64,000 bases of DNA, taken from contig NZ_KL544001.1 of assembly GCF_000711975.1 (NCBI RefSeq), forward strand, positions 93,362 to 157,361, written 5' to 3'. The stretch comes from Desulfofalx alkaliphila DSM 12257 (lineage in GTDB: Bacteria; Bacillota; Desulfotomaculia; Desulfotomaculales; Desulfohalotomaculaceae). The position numbers were made by a program, and so were the translations under genes. The notes below the pieces were generated by a model. It was not told the origin of the DNA, searched no databases, and was given only the letters and a program-made list of their open reading frames with translations. Shown piece after piece: positions 51,291 through 59,743 of this stretch; position 1 is the first letter of the stretch; each line of letters opens with the position of its first letter.

Positions 51291-52522
51291 TGATTATTAA
51301 AAAATATGTGGTTGATGAAATGCACCAGGCTGTGCAGAAGATTAAAGAGGATTTGGGAGCAGATGCCATTATTGTTAGCAGTCAGAAAGTTCCCGGCCAA
51401 GGGATTATGGGCTTTTTTAAGAAAAGACTGGAGGTCACGGCTGTTCTCGATGACAGTAAAGATGCTCTGCCCAGGGAACCGAAAAGGCTAAAGGAGCCTG
51501 AACAAGCGGAGATTCCGGAGGCGGCCACAAGTCCGGTGAGGCCGGAGCAAGACAGGCCCGACCAAGGGGCTGCCGGGGATGCCGGGTCGTCACCGCCCAG
51601 GGATTTTAAACCCTTGTTCAAAGCGGAAATTTTAAATAACCTGGAACAACAGGAAAAGGAGAGATTATTGGCTATGTTGGAGCAGCAGTTGGAACAAAAG
51701 GATAAGGTAGGCAGCAAAGACTTTACCCAACGATGGTTAACAGCTCTCACCGGCATCGATATAGATCACGGAATAGCCAAAAAATTGCTTGCAGGGCTGG
51801 AGCAAAGCCTTAAAGACGGCGTCGGAGATAAGGACGACCTGACCAAGATGGCACTGATTGGCAAGGCAACCCAACTGCTAAAACCGGCCTATAAGGGCAT
51901 AGGTGATGCCAAGTATTTAGCTTTTATCGGCCCTCCGGGGGTAGGTAAAACCACAACGCTGGCTAAACTGGCCACCGGCTTTAAGTTGATGGAAGGGAAA
52001 AAGGTGGCACTGATTACTGTATACACTTACCGCTATGGCGCCAATGACTATCTTAAAGTTATCGGAAGTACCATTGATGCGCCGGTTGAGGTGGTGATGA
52101 CCCCGGCCGAGCTGAGGCAGGCGGTGGAAAAACACGCAGATAAAGATTACATTTTAATTGACACGGTGGGCCGTTCATCTAAAAGAACCGGCCAGGTGCT
52201 GGAGTTAAAGGGGTTTTTAGAGGCCCTCAACGGCCCTAAAAATATATTTTTAGTGATGAGTGCTTCCACTAAAAACAGAGACCTGTACCGTATTGCAAAG
52301 GATTTTCAAATAGCCCAATACAACGGGTTTATATTCACTAAGGTGGATGAAACAGAAACCCTAGGGTCACTGCTTAATCTAGTGTCAAAAACCGGAATTC
52401 CGGTGCAGTACTATACTGACGGCCAGAGCATTCCTGACGATATTAAACAGGTACAGCCCAAGATGTTAGCACAGCTTATTCTCAGGAGTGTTGATGAACA
52501 ATATGAGGAGCTCAATCTATAA
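51290..52522 (+). CDS. flhF: SRP-type GTPase FlhF
   Basis: 410 residues. Basic/acidic N-terminal B region, N domain (about 130-190), and a G domain with Walker A GPPGVGKTTT, DTVGRSSK and TKVDET. It helps place flagella and recruit FliF. At the I-box where SRP GTPases have DTYR, this protein has ITVYTYRYGAND, so the usual Asp is Tyr, and the next motif reads DTVGR instead of DTAGR. Nucleotide turnover may be changed. It overlaps flhG by 29 bases. Confidence 0.92.
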   Translation: MIIKKYVVDEMHQAVQKIKEDLGADAIIVSSQKVPGQGIMGFFKKRLEVTAVLDDSKDALPREPKRLKEPEQAEIPEAATSPVRPEQDRPDQGAAGDAGSSPPRDFKPLFKAEILNNLEQQEKERLLAMLEQQLEQKDKVGSKDFTQRWLTALTGIDIDHGIAKKLLAGLEQSLKDGVGDKDDLTKMALIGKATQLLKPAYKGIGDAKYLAFIGPPGVGKTTTLAKLATGFKLMEGKKVALITVYTYRYGANDYLKVIGSTIDAPVEVVMTPAELRQAVEKHADKDYILIDTVGRSSKRTGQVLELKGFLEALNGPKNIFLVMSASTKNRDLYRIAKDFQIAQYNGFIFTKVDETETLGSLLNLVSKTGIPVQYYTDGQSIPDDIKQVQPKMLAQLILRSVDEQYEELNL

Positions 52523-53357
52523 AGCCGAAAACAATTTAATACACAGGCACTCGCGGGTAATTGCCATTACAAGCGGCAAAGGAGGGGTGGGAAAAACCAA
52601 TATTACTGTAAACTTGGCCATGGCACTGTCTTCTGCAGGGTTTAAGGTGGTAATATTCGATGCAGACCTGGGGCTTTCTAACGCAGAGGTGCTGTTAGGG
52701 CTCAATCCCAGGCACACCGTTTACGACTTTTTATATTACGACGTGCCCCTGGAACAGGTGCTGACCGACGCCCCCAATAATGTAAAGATAATATCAGGGG
52801 GGTGTGGCCTTCTTGAATTGGCAAATTTAAGTTCAGAGGCTATCAAACATTTGCAGCGGTCGCTCACCGGCTTTGATTTAGATGCCGACTTTGTACTGGT
52901 GGATACCGGTGCAGGAATAAATAAAAGTGTATTGGCCTTTCTGGCCGCTGCCCAGGATGTATTGGTTGTTGTTACACCGGAACCCACCTCAATAACCGAT
53001 GCCTATGGGCTGATTAAGGTGCTATACCGCTATAAGGTACACAGGGAAATTAATTTGCTAATTAACAAGGCAGTAAACGAGCAAGAGGCTGACTCCACTT
53101 TTCGCAAGTTACAATTAACTGCCCAGCGTTTTTTACCTGAATTAAATTTGCAATATATTGGATGGCTGCCAAATGATGATACCGTGGTGAAAGCGGTGAA
53201 GGATCAACGGCCCTTTGTGCTGTATTATCCGGACAGCAAACCCAGCAATGCTGTAAAGGCTGTGGCGGACCGACTGGCGGGTACAAAAGAAAATCTTCAT
53301 AAAAAAAGCGGCGGCATAAGCAGTTTTTTTGGCCGTCTGACCCGATTGTTTAGTTAG
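52494..53357 (+). CDS. flhG: MinD-like ATPase FlhG (FleN/YlxH)
   Basis: 287 residues from ATG 52494, 5 bases after AGGAG and inside flhF. A deviant Walker A (SGKGGVGKTN), DADLGLSNAEVLLGL and VLVDTGAGINKSV mark a MinD-type ATPase, which controls flagellar number and site and stimulates FlhF. An N-terminal region of about 20 residues has an activator-like short helix. The C-terminal amphipathic helix (SFFGRLTRLF) may bind membrane. Confidence 0.93.
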   Translation: MNNMRSSIYKAENNLIHRHSRVIAITSGKGGVGKTNITVNLAMALSSAGFKVVIFDADLGLSNAEVLLGLNPRHTVYDFLYYDVPLEQVLTDAPNNVKIISGGCGLLELANLSSEAIKHLQRSLTGFDLDADFVLVDTGAGINKSVLAFLAAAQDVLVVVTPEPTSITDAYGLIKVLYRYKVHREINLLINKAVNEQEADSTFRKLQLTAQRFLPELNLQYIGWLPNDDTVVKAVKDQRPFVLYYPDSKPSNAVKAVADRLAGTKENLHKKSGGISSFFGRLTRLFS

Positions 53358-53379
53358 AAAATTATTCGGGAGGCTGTCA

Positions 53380-54033
53380 ATGACAATAACAAAATACAAA
53401 ATAGGACAGAAAATAACTGTTACCAGAACCGATGGCGTCGAAAGAACTGAATACTACTCCAGCATCCAAAACATTAAAAACGGGGTGATATTCATTAATG
53501 TGCCCTACAGGGGTGAAACACCGCTGGTGCTAATGCACAATGAAAGGCTGACAATTAAATATGTGGATCTGTCTGCAGCCTTTGCTTTTGAATCTGAATA
53601 TCTGGGAACCAGCCTGGAAAACCGGTCCCTTCGCATGTATAAAATAAAGGAGCCCCACCTGGAACATATCAGGAGGGTACAATTACGCAATTTTGTAAGG
53701 ATTCCCCTATCCTTCGATATGGAATACCGGTTAATGTCTTCGGATGAGTGGTATAAGGCCTTTATGGTGGACCTAAGTGCCGGGGGGTTAAAAATGGCGG
53801 CAAGGAAGCCTTTGCCCCTTGATACCCAGCTCTTGGTATTTTTTCAGCTACCCATAAGGAATGAAGTGATAAAGGTTTGCCAGCGGGCCAAGGTGGTTCG
53901 CTGCCAGCTGGCAGATGAACACCTTAATGTGTATCATCTGGGCTTGCAATTTGTTGATATTAACCGCCGACTGGAAGATACCATCTGCTGTTTTGTGTTT
54001 GAAAAACAGATGGAACAAATTCGTAAGCGGTAA
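53380..54033 (+). CDS. YcgR-like c-di-GMP-binding PilZ protein
   Basis: 217 residues. An N-terminal YcgR-type beta domain (about 1-95) precedes a PilZ domain with the c-di-GMP motifs RNFVR (RxxxR type, near 104-108) and DLSAGG (D-x-S-x-x-G). YcgR proteins slow the motor when c-di-GMP rises, acting on the switch or MotA. It sits between flhG and fliA in the same run, a common Firmicute arrangement. Confidence 0.92.
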   Translation: MTITKYKIGQKITVTRTDGVERTEYYSSIQNIKNGVIFINVPYRGETPLVLMHNERLTIKYVDLSAAFAFESEYLGTSLENRSLRMYKIKEPHLEHIRRVQLRNFVRIPLSFDMEYRLMSSDEWYKAFMVDLSAGGLKMAARKPLPLDTQLLVFFQLPIRNEVIKVCQRAKVVRCQLADEHLNVYHLGLQFVDINRRLEDTICCFVFEKQMEQIRKR

Positions 54034-54048
54034 AACGGAAGTGAGGCC

Positions 54049-54831
54049 ATGGAACCGGAAAAATTATGGAAAGAATACACAAAGCTGCGCCGTGTAGGTG
54101 GCAATGAAACCGCACTAAACAGCATTCGGGATAAACTAATAACAGCATATTTACCGCTGGTGAAAAATATTGCCGGCAGGTTGGCTATAAAGATACCCTT
54201 TTTTATGCAGCAGGAAGATTTAGAAAGCTGTGGAGTAATTGGTTTAATGGAGGCGGTGGATAAATACGACATGTCACTGGGGGTTGGCTTTGAAACCTTT
54301 GCTTACCACCGCATTAGAGGTGCCATGCTGGACGAACTGCGGCGGCAAAATTGGGTGCCCCGTACCGTATGGCAGAGGCAGCAGGCCATTAAAAGGGCCA
54401 GGGAAAAATTGGAGCAAGAGGGGCAACCGGTAACCGAGAGGGCACTGGCAGAACTGACCGGACTGTCAGCGGCTGAGGTTAGGCGCCTGTTGAGCGAAAC
54501 CAATATAGGACAGCTGTACTCTTTAGATGACGAAATCAGCAACGGTGAGGGCAGCGTGGTGCGCCGCGGTGACATGATTGAAGACACCGACAGCCCGGAT
54601 CCGTTGATTATTATAGATGAATTAGAAGATAAACGCCTATTGGTGGAATCCATTGAGGAGTTAAATAAGCGGGAAAAGTTGTTGCTGGCGCTCTATTACC
54701 AAGAGAAGCTGACCCTGAAGGAAATTGGTGTGGTGCTGGAAGTTTCTGAATCAAGGGTGTGCCAGTTACATAGCAAGGCCATTAAGAGTTTGCGCCAAAA
54801 ATTAAGGGATAAATTAAGTTTAGGACGGTGA
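54049..54831 (+). CDS. fliA: Flagellar sigma factor FliA/SigD
   Basis: 260 residues, sigma-28 class: region 2 (YLPLVKNIAGRLAIK, DLESCGVIGLMEAVDKYD, FETFAYHRIRGAMLDELRRQ), region 3 and region 4 (LLLALYYQEKLTLKEIGVVL, SESRVCQLHSKAIKSLR). It should read the TAAA-N15-GCCGATAT type promoters at 24743 and 27566. Its anti-sigma factor FlgM is encoded at 20106. AAGTGAGG precedes ATG. Confidence 0.95.
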   Translation: MEPEKLWKEYTKLRRVGGNETALNSIRDKLITAYLPLVKNIAGRLAIKIPFFMQQEDLESCGVIGLMEAVDKYDMSLGVGFETFAYHRIRGAMLDELRRQNWVPRTVWQRQQAIKRAREKLEQEGQPVTERALAELTGLSAAEVRRLLSETNIGQLYSLDDEISNGEGSVVRRGDMIEDTDSPDPLIIIDELEDKRLLVESIEELNKREKLLLALYYQEKLTLKEIGVVLEVSESRVCQLHSKAIKSLRQKLRDKLSLGR

Positions 54832-54835
54832 TACC

Positions 54836-55594
54836 TTGTTTAGGGGAATATACACTGCGCTAAGCGGCATGGGTGTTCAGCAGGCCAGACTGGATGTTAC
54901 CACCAACAACCTGGCCAATATCAGCACCAGCGGTTTCAAAGGAGAGCAAGTGATAAGCAAACCCTTTGGAGAGGTGCTTTTAGGGCACCAAAGCCCCACC
55001 GTTAAAGGAATTAACCCTGTGGGCACCACAAATTTGGGCAGTGTGGTGTCCAGGGTGGAGATCAATGCCCAACAGGGCCAGCTGGTTAACACCGGCAATT
55101 TTAGAGACCTTGCCCTGGTGGGACCGGGCTATTATGTGGTTGAGGCAGGTGGCCAGGGCGGCCGGGAGTTATACACCCGGGACAGCTCCTTTGGCGTAGA
55201 CAGTGAGGGCTACCTTGTGAATTCCCAGGGTGACCGGGTGCTAAGCCTGCGGGGACCGGTATTGGTGGGCAACGATGAGTTTACTGTGGATGATAAAGGC
55301 ACCCTTACCGCCGGTGACGGTCAGCAATATCAACTGCGAATAGTGGAGTTTGATGACATCAACCGGCTGCAGAAGGTAGGCAATAACTACTTTGCCCAGG
55401 GACAGGCCCAGGCCTTGGCTGCGGACAATACCGGTACCAGGCAAGGCTATGTGGAAAGATCCAATGTGGATCTGGTGAAGGAGATGACAAACCTTATTGA
55501 AGTGATGCGGTCTTACGAGGCGGGACAGCGATTACTACAAACCCATGATGAGCTGTTGGGTAAGGCAGTAAACCAGGTAGGTAGTTTAAGGTAA
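54836..55594 (+). CDS. Flagellar hook-basal body protein, FlgF/FlhO-like
   Basis: 252 residues starting at TTG behind GGACGGTGAT. Rod signature FRGIYTALSGMGVQQARLDV, TNNLANISTSGFKGEQV and C-terminal RSNVDLVKEMTNLIEVMRSY. It is the first of two adjacent FlgG-like genes, as flhO-flhP in Bacillus or flgF-flgG elsewhere; it probably forms part of the rod or distal rod. Similar in length to the next gene but clearly divergent. Confidence 0.88.
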   Translation: MFRGIYTALSGMGVQQARLDVTTNNLANISTSGFKGEQVISKPFGEVLLGHQSPTVKGINPVGTTNLGSVVSRVEINAQQGQLVNTGNFRDLALVGPGYYVVEAGGQGGRELYTRDSSFGVDSEGYLVNSQGDRVLSLRGPVLVGNDEFTVDDKGTLTAGDGQQYQLRIVEFDDINRLQKVGNNYFAQGQAQALAADNTGTRQGYVERSNVDLVKEMTNLIEVMRSYEAGQRLLQTHDELLGKAVNQVGSLR

Positions 55595-55618
55595 TTTTAT
55601 TAATGGGGTGAAGGTGTA

Positions 55619-56377
55619 GTGTTAAAAACAATACAATCCGCCCGTTCGGGCCTTTACGCGCAACAGCTGCAGATGGATGCCCTGGGTAATAACATCGCTA
55701 ACATAAATACCACCGGCTATAAAAAAGAAAAGGTGGAATTTGCCGAACTGGTGCGCCAAAGACTTGGTCATAGGGGGACACCGGTGCTGGCCGACACTGA
55801 AAAGGTGCCGGAGGTGGGGGGCGGCGTGCGGCCCACCCAGGTGGCTAAGGTCTTTAGCCAGGGTGAATTACAGCCCACCGGCAGGCCCCTTGATTTAGCC
55901 ATAAGCGGTGACGGTTTTTTCCGGCTGGTAAAGGACGGAGAGACCCTCTACACCAGGGCAGGCCAGTTTTCGCTCACTGCCGACGGCAGGATTATAAACC
56001 CGGCGGGATACCAACTGCCGCAACTAACTGTTCCCCAAGGGACCCAAGAGATTAATATAGGGGATGACGGCAGTGTTACTGCCACCGACGAAGAAGGTAA
56101 AACCACCTCCTTGGGAACAATTACCCTTTACAGATTTGAAAACACCGGCGGTTTAATACCCAGGGGTGAAAACATGTACCAGGCAGGTGAAGCTGCCGGA
56201 GCAATATATAACGATAATACAGGGGAAATAAAACAGGGCTACTTGGAAAGATCAAATGTGGATATTGTGGAAGAGATGGTAAAAATGATTGAGGCCCAAA
56301 GGGCCTATTCCTTAAATTCGCGGTCAATAAGAACCGCCGATGAGATGTGGGGTATAGCAAATAATATACGAAAATAA
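55619..56377 (+). CDS. flgG: Flagellar distal rod protein FlgG
   Basis: 252 residues from GTG. Rod signature IQSARSGLYAQQLQMDALGN, NIANINTTGYKKEKVEF and the C-terminal SNVDIVEEMVKMIEAQRAYS, NSRSIRTADEMWGIANNI. Forms the distal rod. Paralogue of the preceding gene. Confidence 0.9.
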   Translation: MLKTIQSARSGLYAQQLQMDALGNNIANINTTGYKKEKVEFAELVRQRLGHRGTPVLADTEKVPEVGGGVRPTQVAKVFSQGELQPTGRPLDLAISGDGFFRLVKDGETLYTRAGQFSLTADGRIINPAGYQLPQLTVPQGTQEINIGDDGSVTATDEEGKTTSLGTITLYRFENTGGLIPRGENMYQAGEAAGAIYNDNTGEIKQGYLERSNVDIVEEMVKMIEAQRAYSLNSRSIRTADEMWGIANNIRK

Positions 56378-56407
56378 TAACTAGTCAGTGACTGAAGGGA
56401 GTCTTTA

Positions 56408-56908
56408 ATGGAGCCAGCAAAGTTAATAAAGGAGATTCAGGTTGGCATAGCAGAGTACAAGGTATCTGCTTCCCCCAATAAGATTATCACCTTGGGTCTA
56501 GGCTCCTGTGTGGGCGTGACATTATATGATCCCAGGGCCAAGGTGGGGGGGCTGCTGCACATTATGCTGCCTGACAGCACCCAGTTTAAGAATGTTACTA
56601 AACCGACAAAATATGCAGATTTGGGTATACCCCTGATGATTAGAGATTTAGAGCGCAAGGGTGCCCTAAAAAGCCGGTTGCAGGCTAAACTGGCTGGGGG
56701 GGCGCAAATGTTTTCCGGTCTGGACCGAAAGTTTGTTTTAAATATCGGACAAAGAAATGCTGAAATGACGAAAAAAATATTAAAACAGTTAGGTATTAGG
56801 GTGATAGCCGAAGAGTTGGGAGGAAACCGCGGTCGCACAATGATTATAGATTTAAACAACGGTCAGGTGACCATACGTACCATAGGCACCCCTTTAAAGG
56901 TGATATGA
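56408..56908 (+). CDS. cheD: Chemoreceptor glutamine deamidase CheD
   Basis: 166 residues. It deamidates receptor glutamines and is bound by CheC. Catalytic cysteine in GLGSCVGVTLYD and histidine in GGLLHIMLPDS are both present. GAAGGGAGTC precedes ATG. cheR starts 1 base after its stop. Confidence 0.95.
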   Translation: MEPAKLIKEIQVGIAEYKVSASPNKIITLGLGSCVGVTLYDPRAKVGGLLHIMLPDSTQFKNVTKPTKYADLGIPLMIRDLERKGALKSRLQAKLAGGAQMFSGLDRKFVLNIGQRNAEMTKKILKQLGIRVIAEELGGNRGRTMIIDLNNGQVTIRTIGTPLKVI

Positions 56909-56909
56909 T

Positions 56910-57677
56910 ATGGAGTTTGTACAGTTTAAAAACCGCGTACATAAAACCTTTGGCTTGGACCTAAACAGTTATAAAGAAAATCAGTTAAGGCGCAGATTGG
57001 ACAACCTGTTAAATAGGCGTAAGATAACCGGCTACCATGAGTTTTTTACAATGATGTCCGCCGATAGGCAGGAATACCTTAAATTTTTAGATTATCTGAC
57101 CATAAATGTATCGGAGTTCTTTCGCGATATTAAAATGTTTGAGATACTGGAAAAAAAGGTTATTCCCGAATTGCTTGCGGACGGCAGAAGCTTAAAAATT
57201 TGGAGCGCTGCCTGTTCCCTAGGTGCAGAACCTTACTCGGTTGGTATTATACTGGATGAACAAAGCCCCGGTAAAAGGCATGTTATCGAGGCCACAGACC
57301 TGGATCAAGGCATTTTAATTAAAGCCAAGGAGGGGCTGTATAATGCCGAAACATTAAAAAATGTGAGCAAGGAGCGCCTGAACAAGTATTTTACAAAACA
57401 AAACGGTAAGTATTTAATTAATCAAAAGATAAAAGACAAGGTAAAATATAGGCAGCATGACCTGCTTAGTGACGCTTATCCCCAGGGTTATGACTTAATA
57501 CTTTGCCGCAATGTTACCATTTATTTTACCCGGGAAGCCCAGGAAAGAGTTAATAGAAATTTTATTAAATCATTAAAAACCAATGGGTATTTATTTATCG
57601 GCGGTAGCGAAACAATTTTTAATTATGCTGAACTGGGCTTAAAGAAACTCGCTCCTTGTTTTTATAAAAAAATCTAA
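56910..57677 (+). CDS. cheR: Chemoreceptor methyltransferase CheR
   Basis: 255 residues. An N-terminal helical domain and a SAM-dependent methyltransferase domain with LKIWSAACSLGAEPYSVGI, VIEATDLDQGILIKAKEGLY and DLILCRNVTIYFTREAQERV. It adds methyl groups to receptor glutamates, opposing CheB. Its last part is more AT-rich than neighbours, without other anomalies. Confidence 0.95.
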   Translation: MEFVQFKNRVHKTFGLDLNSYKENQLRRRLDNLLNRRKITGYHEFFTMMSADRQEYLKFLDYLTINVSEFFRDIKMFEILEKKVIPELLADGRSLKIWSAACSLGAEPYSVGIILDEQSPGKRHVIEATDLDQGILIKAKEGLYNAETLKNVSKERLNKYFTKQNGKYLINQKIKDKVKYRQHDLLSDAYPQGYDLILCRNVTIYFTREAQERVNRNFIKSLKTNGYLFIGGSETIFNYAELGLKKLAPCFYKKI

Positions 57678-57703
57678 GGTTTAAATAAAAAGGAGTTGAT
57701 GTA

Positions 57704-58333
57704 ATGGCAAACACCGTTGATAATAGTAAGTTGACAGATACCCACCTGGACGTGTTGAGGGAAATTGGTAATATTGGCCTAGGCAATGCTGCCACCTCAC
57801 TGGCCGAGATGTTAAATAAAAGAATAAACATGGAAGTGCCGAAGACAAAGTTTGTAACAATGGAAGAAGCAATGGAAGTTGTGGGGGGACTGGAGGAAGT
57901 TGCTGCCTGTGTAACACTTAGGGTAGAGGGGGATGTGCCGTCACAAATACTTTTTGTTTTTAACCAGGCAAGCACCCTGTATTTGGTGGATATGCTGCTG
58001 GGCTTGGATAAGGGAACCACCCAAGACCTGGATGAAATGGGTGAATCGGTGGTTAAGGAAATTTCCAATGTGTTAACAGGGTCTTTCTTAAGTGCCATTG
58101 GCACCATGACCCAGATGAAAATGTTGCCCCAGGTGCCCATGTTTGCCTATGACATGCTGGGTGCGGTGGTAAGCACCTCGCTGGTGGCCGGAGGCTACAT
58201 TGAAGACCACATTTTGATGATTGAAACTGTCTTATTTGAAGAAAAGGAGCATATTAAGGGGCACTTCTTTCTTATCACCGAGGATAAATCTTTAAATACA
58301 CTTTTTCAGGCCCTAGGATTAACTTTGAAATAG
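57704..58333 (+). CDS. cheC: CheY-P phosphatase CheC
   Basis: 209 residues with two phosphatase motifs of the E-x-x-x-N kind: LREIGNIGLGNAATSLAEML and VVKEISNVLTGSFLSAIG. It removes phosphate from CheY and binds CheD, giving the Bacillus-type adaptation loop. AAAAAGGAG precedes ATG. Confidence 0.95.
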   Translation: MANTVDNSKLTDTHLDVLREIGNIGLGNAATSLAEMLNKRINMEVPKTKFVTMEEAMEVVGGLEEVAACVTLRVEGDVPSQILFVFNQASTLYLVDMLLGLDKGTTQDLDEMGESVVKEISNVLTGSFLSAIGTMTQMKMLPQVPMFAYDMLGAVVSTSLVAGGYIEDHILMIETVLFEEKEHIKGHFFLITEDKSLNTLFQALGLTLK

Positions 58334-58346
58334 TCGGGAGGAAGTT

Positions 58347-58712
58347 ATGAGCAAAAAAATACTGATTGTAGATGATGCTGCTTTTATGAGAATGATGATT
58401 AAGAACATAGTAACTAAAGCAGGCTATGAAGTGGTTGGCGAGGCGGAAAACGGCAATGTGGCATTGGAGCTGTACAAACAGCTCAAACCCGACCTGGTGA
58501 CCATGGACATCACCATGCCGGAAATGGATGGCATTGAAGCGGTTAAGGCCATCCGCGGGGTAGATGCCAATGCCAATATCATTATGTGCAGTGCCATGGG
58601 CCAGCAGGCCATGGTGATGGAAGCAATTCAAGCCGGGGCAAAGGATTTCATTGTTAAGCCTTTTCAGCAGGATCGTATTATTCAAGCAATAGAAAGGGTG
58701 CTAAACAGGTAA
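58347..58712 (+). CDS. cheY: Chemotaxis response regulator CheY
   Basis: 121 residues, a stand-alone receiver with D9/D10, phospho-acceptor D54 (VTMDITMPEMDG), S/T at MCSA and K in IVKPFQ. Phosphorylated by CheA, it binds FliM/FliY to set rotation. fliM follows after 32 bases. Confidence 0.95.
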   Translation: MSKKILIVDDAAFMRMMIKNIVTKAGYEVVGEAENGNVALELYKQLKPDLVTMDITMPEMDGIEAVKAIRGVDANANIIMCSAMGQQAMVMEAIQAGAKDFIVKPFQQDRIIQAIERVLNR

Positions 58713-58744
58713 TGGGGGGCGCCGCATGAAAGGGGTGAGGCTCA

Positions 58745-59743
58745 GTGGGAAAGGATGTACTCTCGCAGTCGGAAATAGACTCTCTACTGCAGAGTATTGT
58801 CTCAGGAGAAGTAACAGCTGAACAAATAGTAGAGGATTCAGAGCAACTGAAGCTGAAAAACTACGACTTTCGGCGGCCTAATAAGTTCTCTAAAGAGCAC
58901 CTGCGCACCTTCCAAGTTTTGCATGAGAGTTTTGCTCGCCTAATTACAAACTTCTTTTCGGGTCTATTGCATTCGCACATTGACATTGAGGTGGCCACGG
59001 TGGGACAGTTTACTTACGAGGAATTTACCCGCTCGGTGGTAACGCCCACCCTGTTAACCGTCTTTAAATTTGATTCTCATAAGGGAAGCGCAGTGTTGGA
59101 AACCAGTCCGCATTTTATAATGCCGCTGATAGATCTGCAACTGGGCGGAACCGGTGAGATGCCCGCAAAGGTGCGCGATTTAACGGATATTGAACTATCG
59201 GTGGCCCGAAAGCTAATAGATAGAATACTATCCCAATTGGGGGTAATTTGGAAGGATATAATTCCCGGTGAACCAAGTGTGACTTCTATGGAGACCAACC
59301 CGCATTTACATCAACTGTTATCACCCAGCGATATTGTTATGGTGATAACCTTTTCCACCATTGTGGGTGACGAGAACCGGGGTTTACTGAACCTTTGCCT
59401 GCCCTATAATTTTCTAGAGCCTGTGCTGTCTAAATTCTCGGTCAACCACATTAGCCAAACATACCACGAGCAAGAACAGGAAGACGTTATTGCTGTGGAA
59501 CACTGGCTTAGAACATCAGAGGTTGAGTTGAGGGTAATGGTAGGCAACGGAAAAATTACCGTTAAAGACTTTTTAGGGCTTCAAATTGGGGATGTGCTCA
59601 CCTTGGACAGGCAACAGGGGCAGGATTTGGACTTATTTGTGCAGGACCAATTAAAATTTAAGGTTCAAGCCGGAACCATAGGACAAAAGTTGGCGGTGCA
59701 AGTACTATCTCTGACGGAGGAGGCGTGGGAGTTTGACAAATAA
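58745..59743 (+). CDS. fliM: Flagellar motor switch protein FliM
   Basis: 332 residues from GTG. The N-terminal CheY-P binding peptide VLSQSEIDSLLQSI is followed by a CheC-like middle domain and a C-terminal SpoA domain (VMVGNGKITVKDFLGLQIGD). Main part of the C ring. It overlaps fliY by 11 bases. Confidence 0.95.
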   Translation: MGKDVLSQSEIDSLLQSIVSGEVTAEQIVEDSEQLKLKNYDFRRPNKFSKEHLRTFQVLHESFARLITNFFSGLLHSHIDIEVATVGQFTYEEFTRSVVTPTLLTVFKFDSHKGSAVLETSPHFIMPLIDLQLGGTGEMPAKVRDLTDIELSVARKLIDRILSQLGVIWKDIIPGEPSVTSMETNPHLHQLLSPSDIVMVITFSTIVGDENRGLLNLCLPYNFLEPVLSKFSVNHISQTYHEQEQEDVIAVEHWLRTSEVELRVMVGNGKITVKDFLGLQIGDVLTLDRQQGQDLDLFVQDQLKFKVQAGTIGQKLAVQVLSLTEEAWEFDK

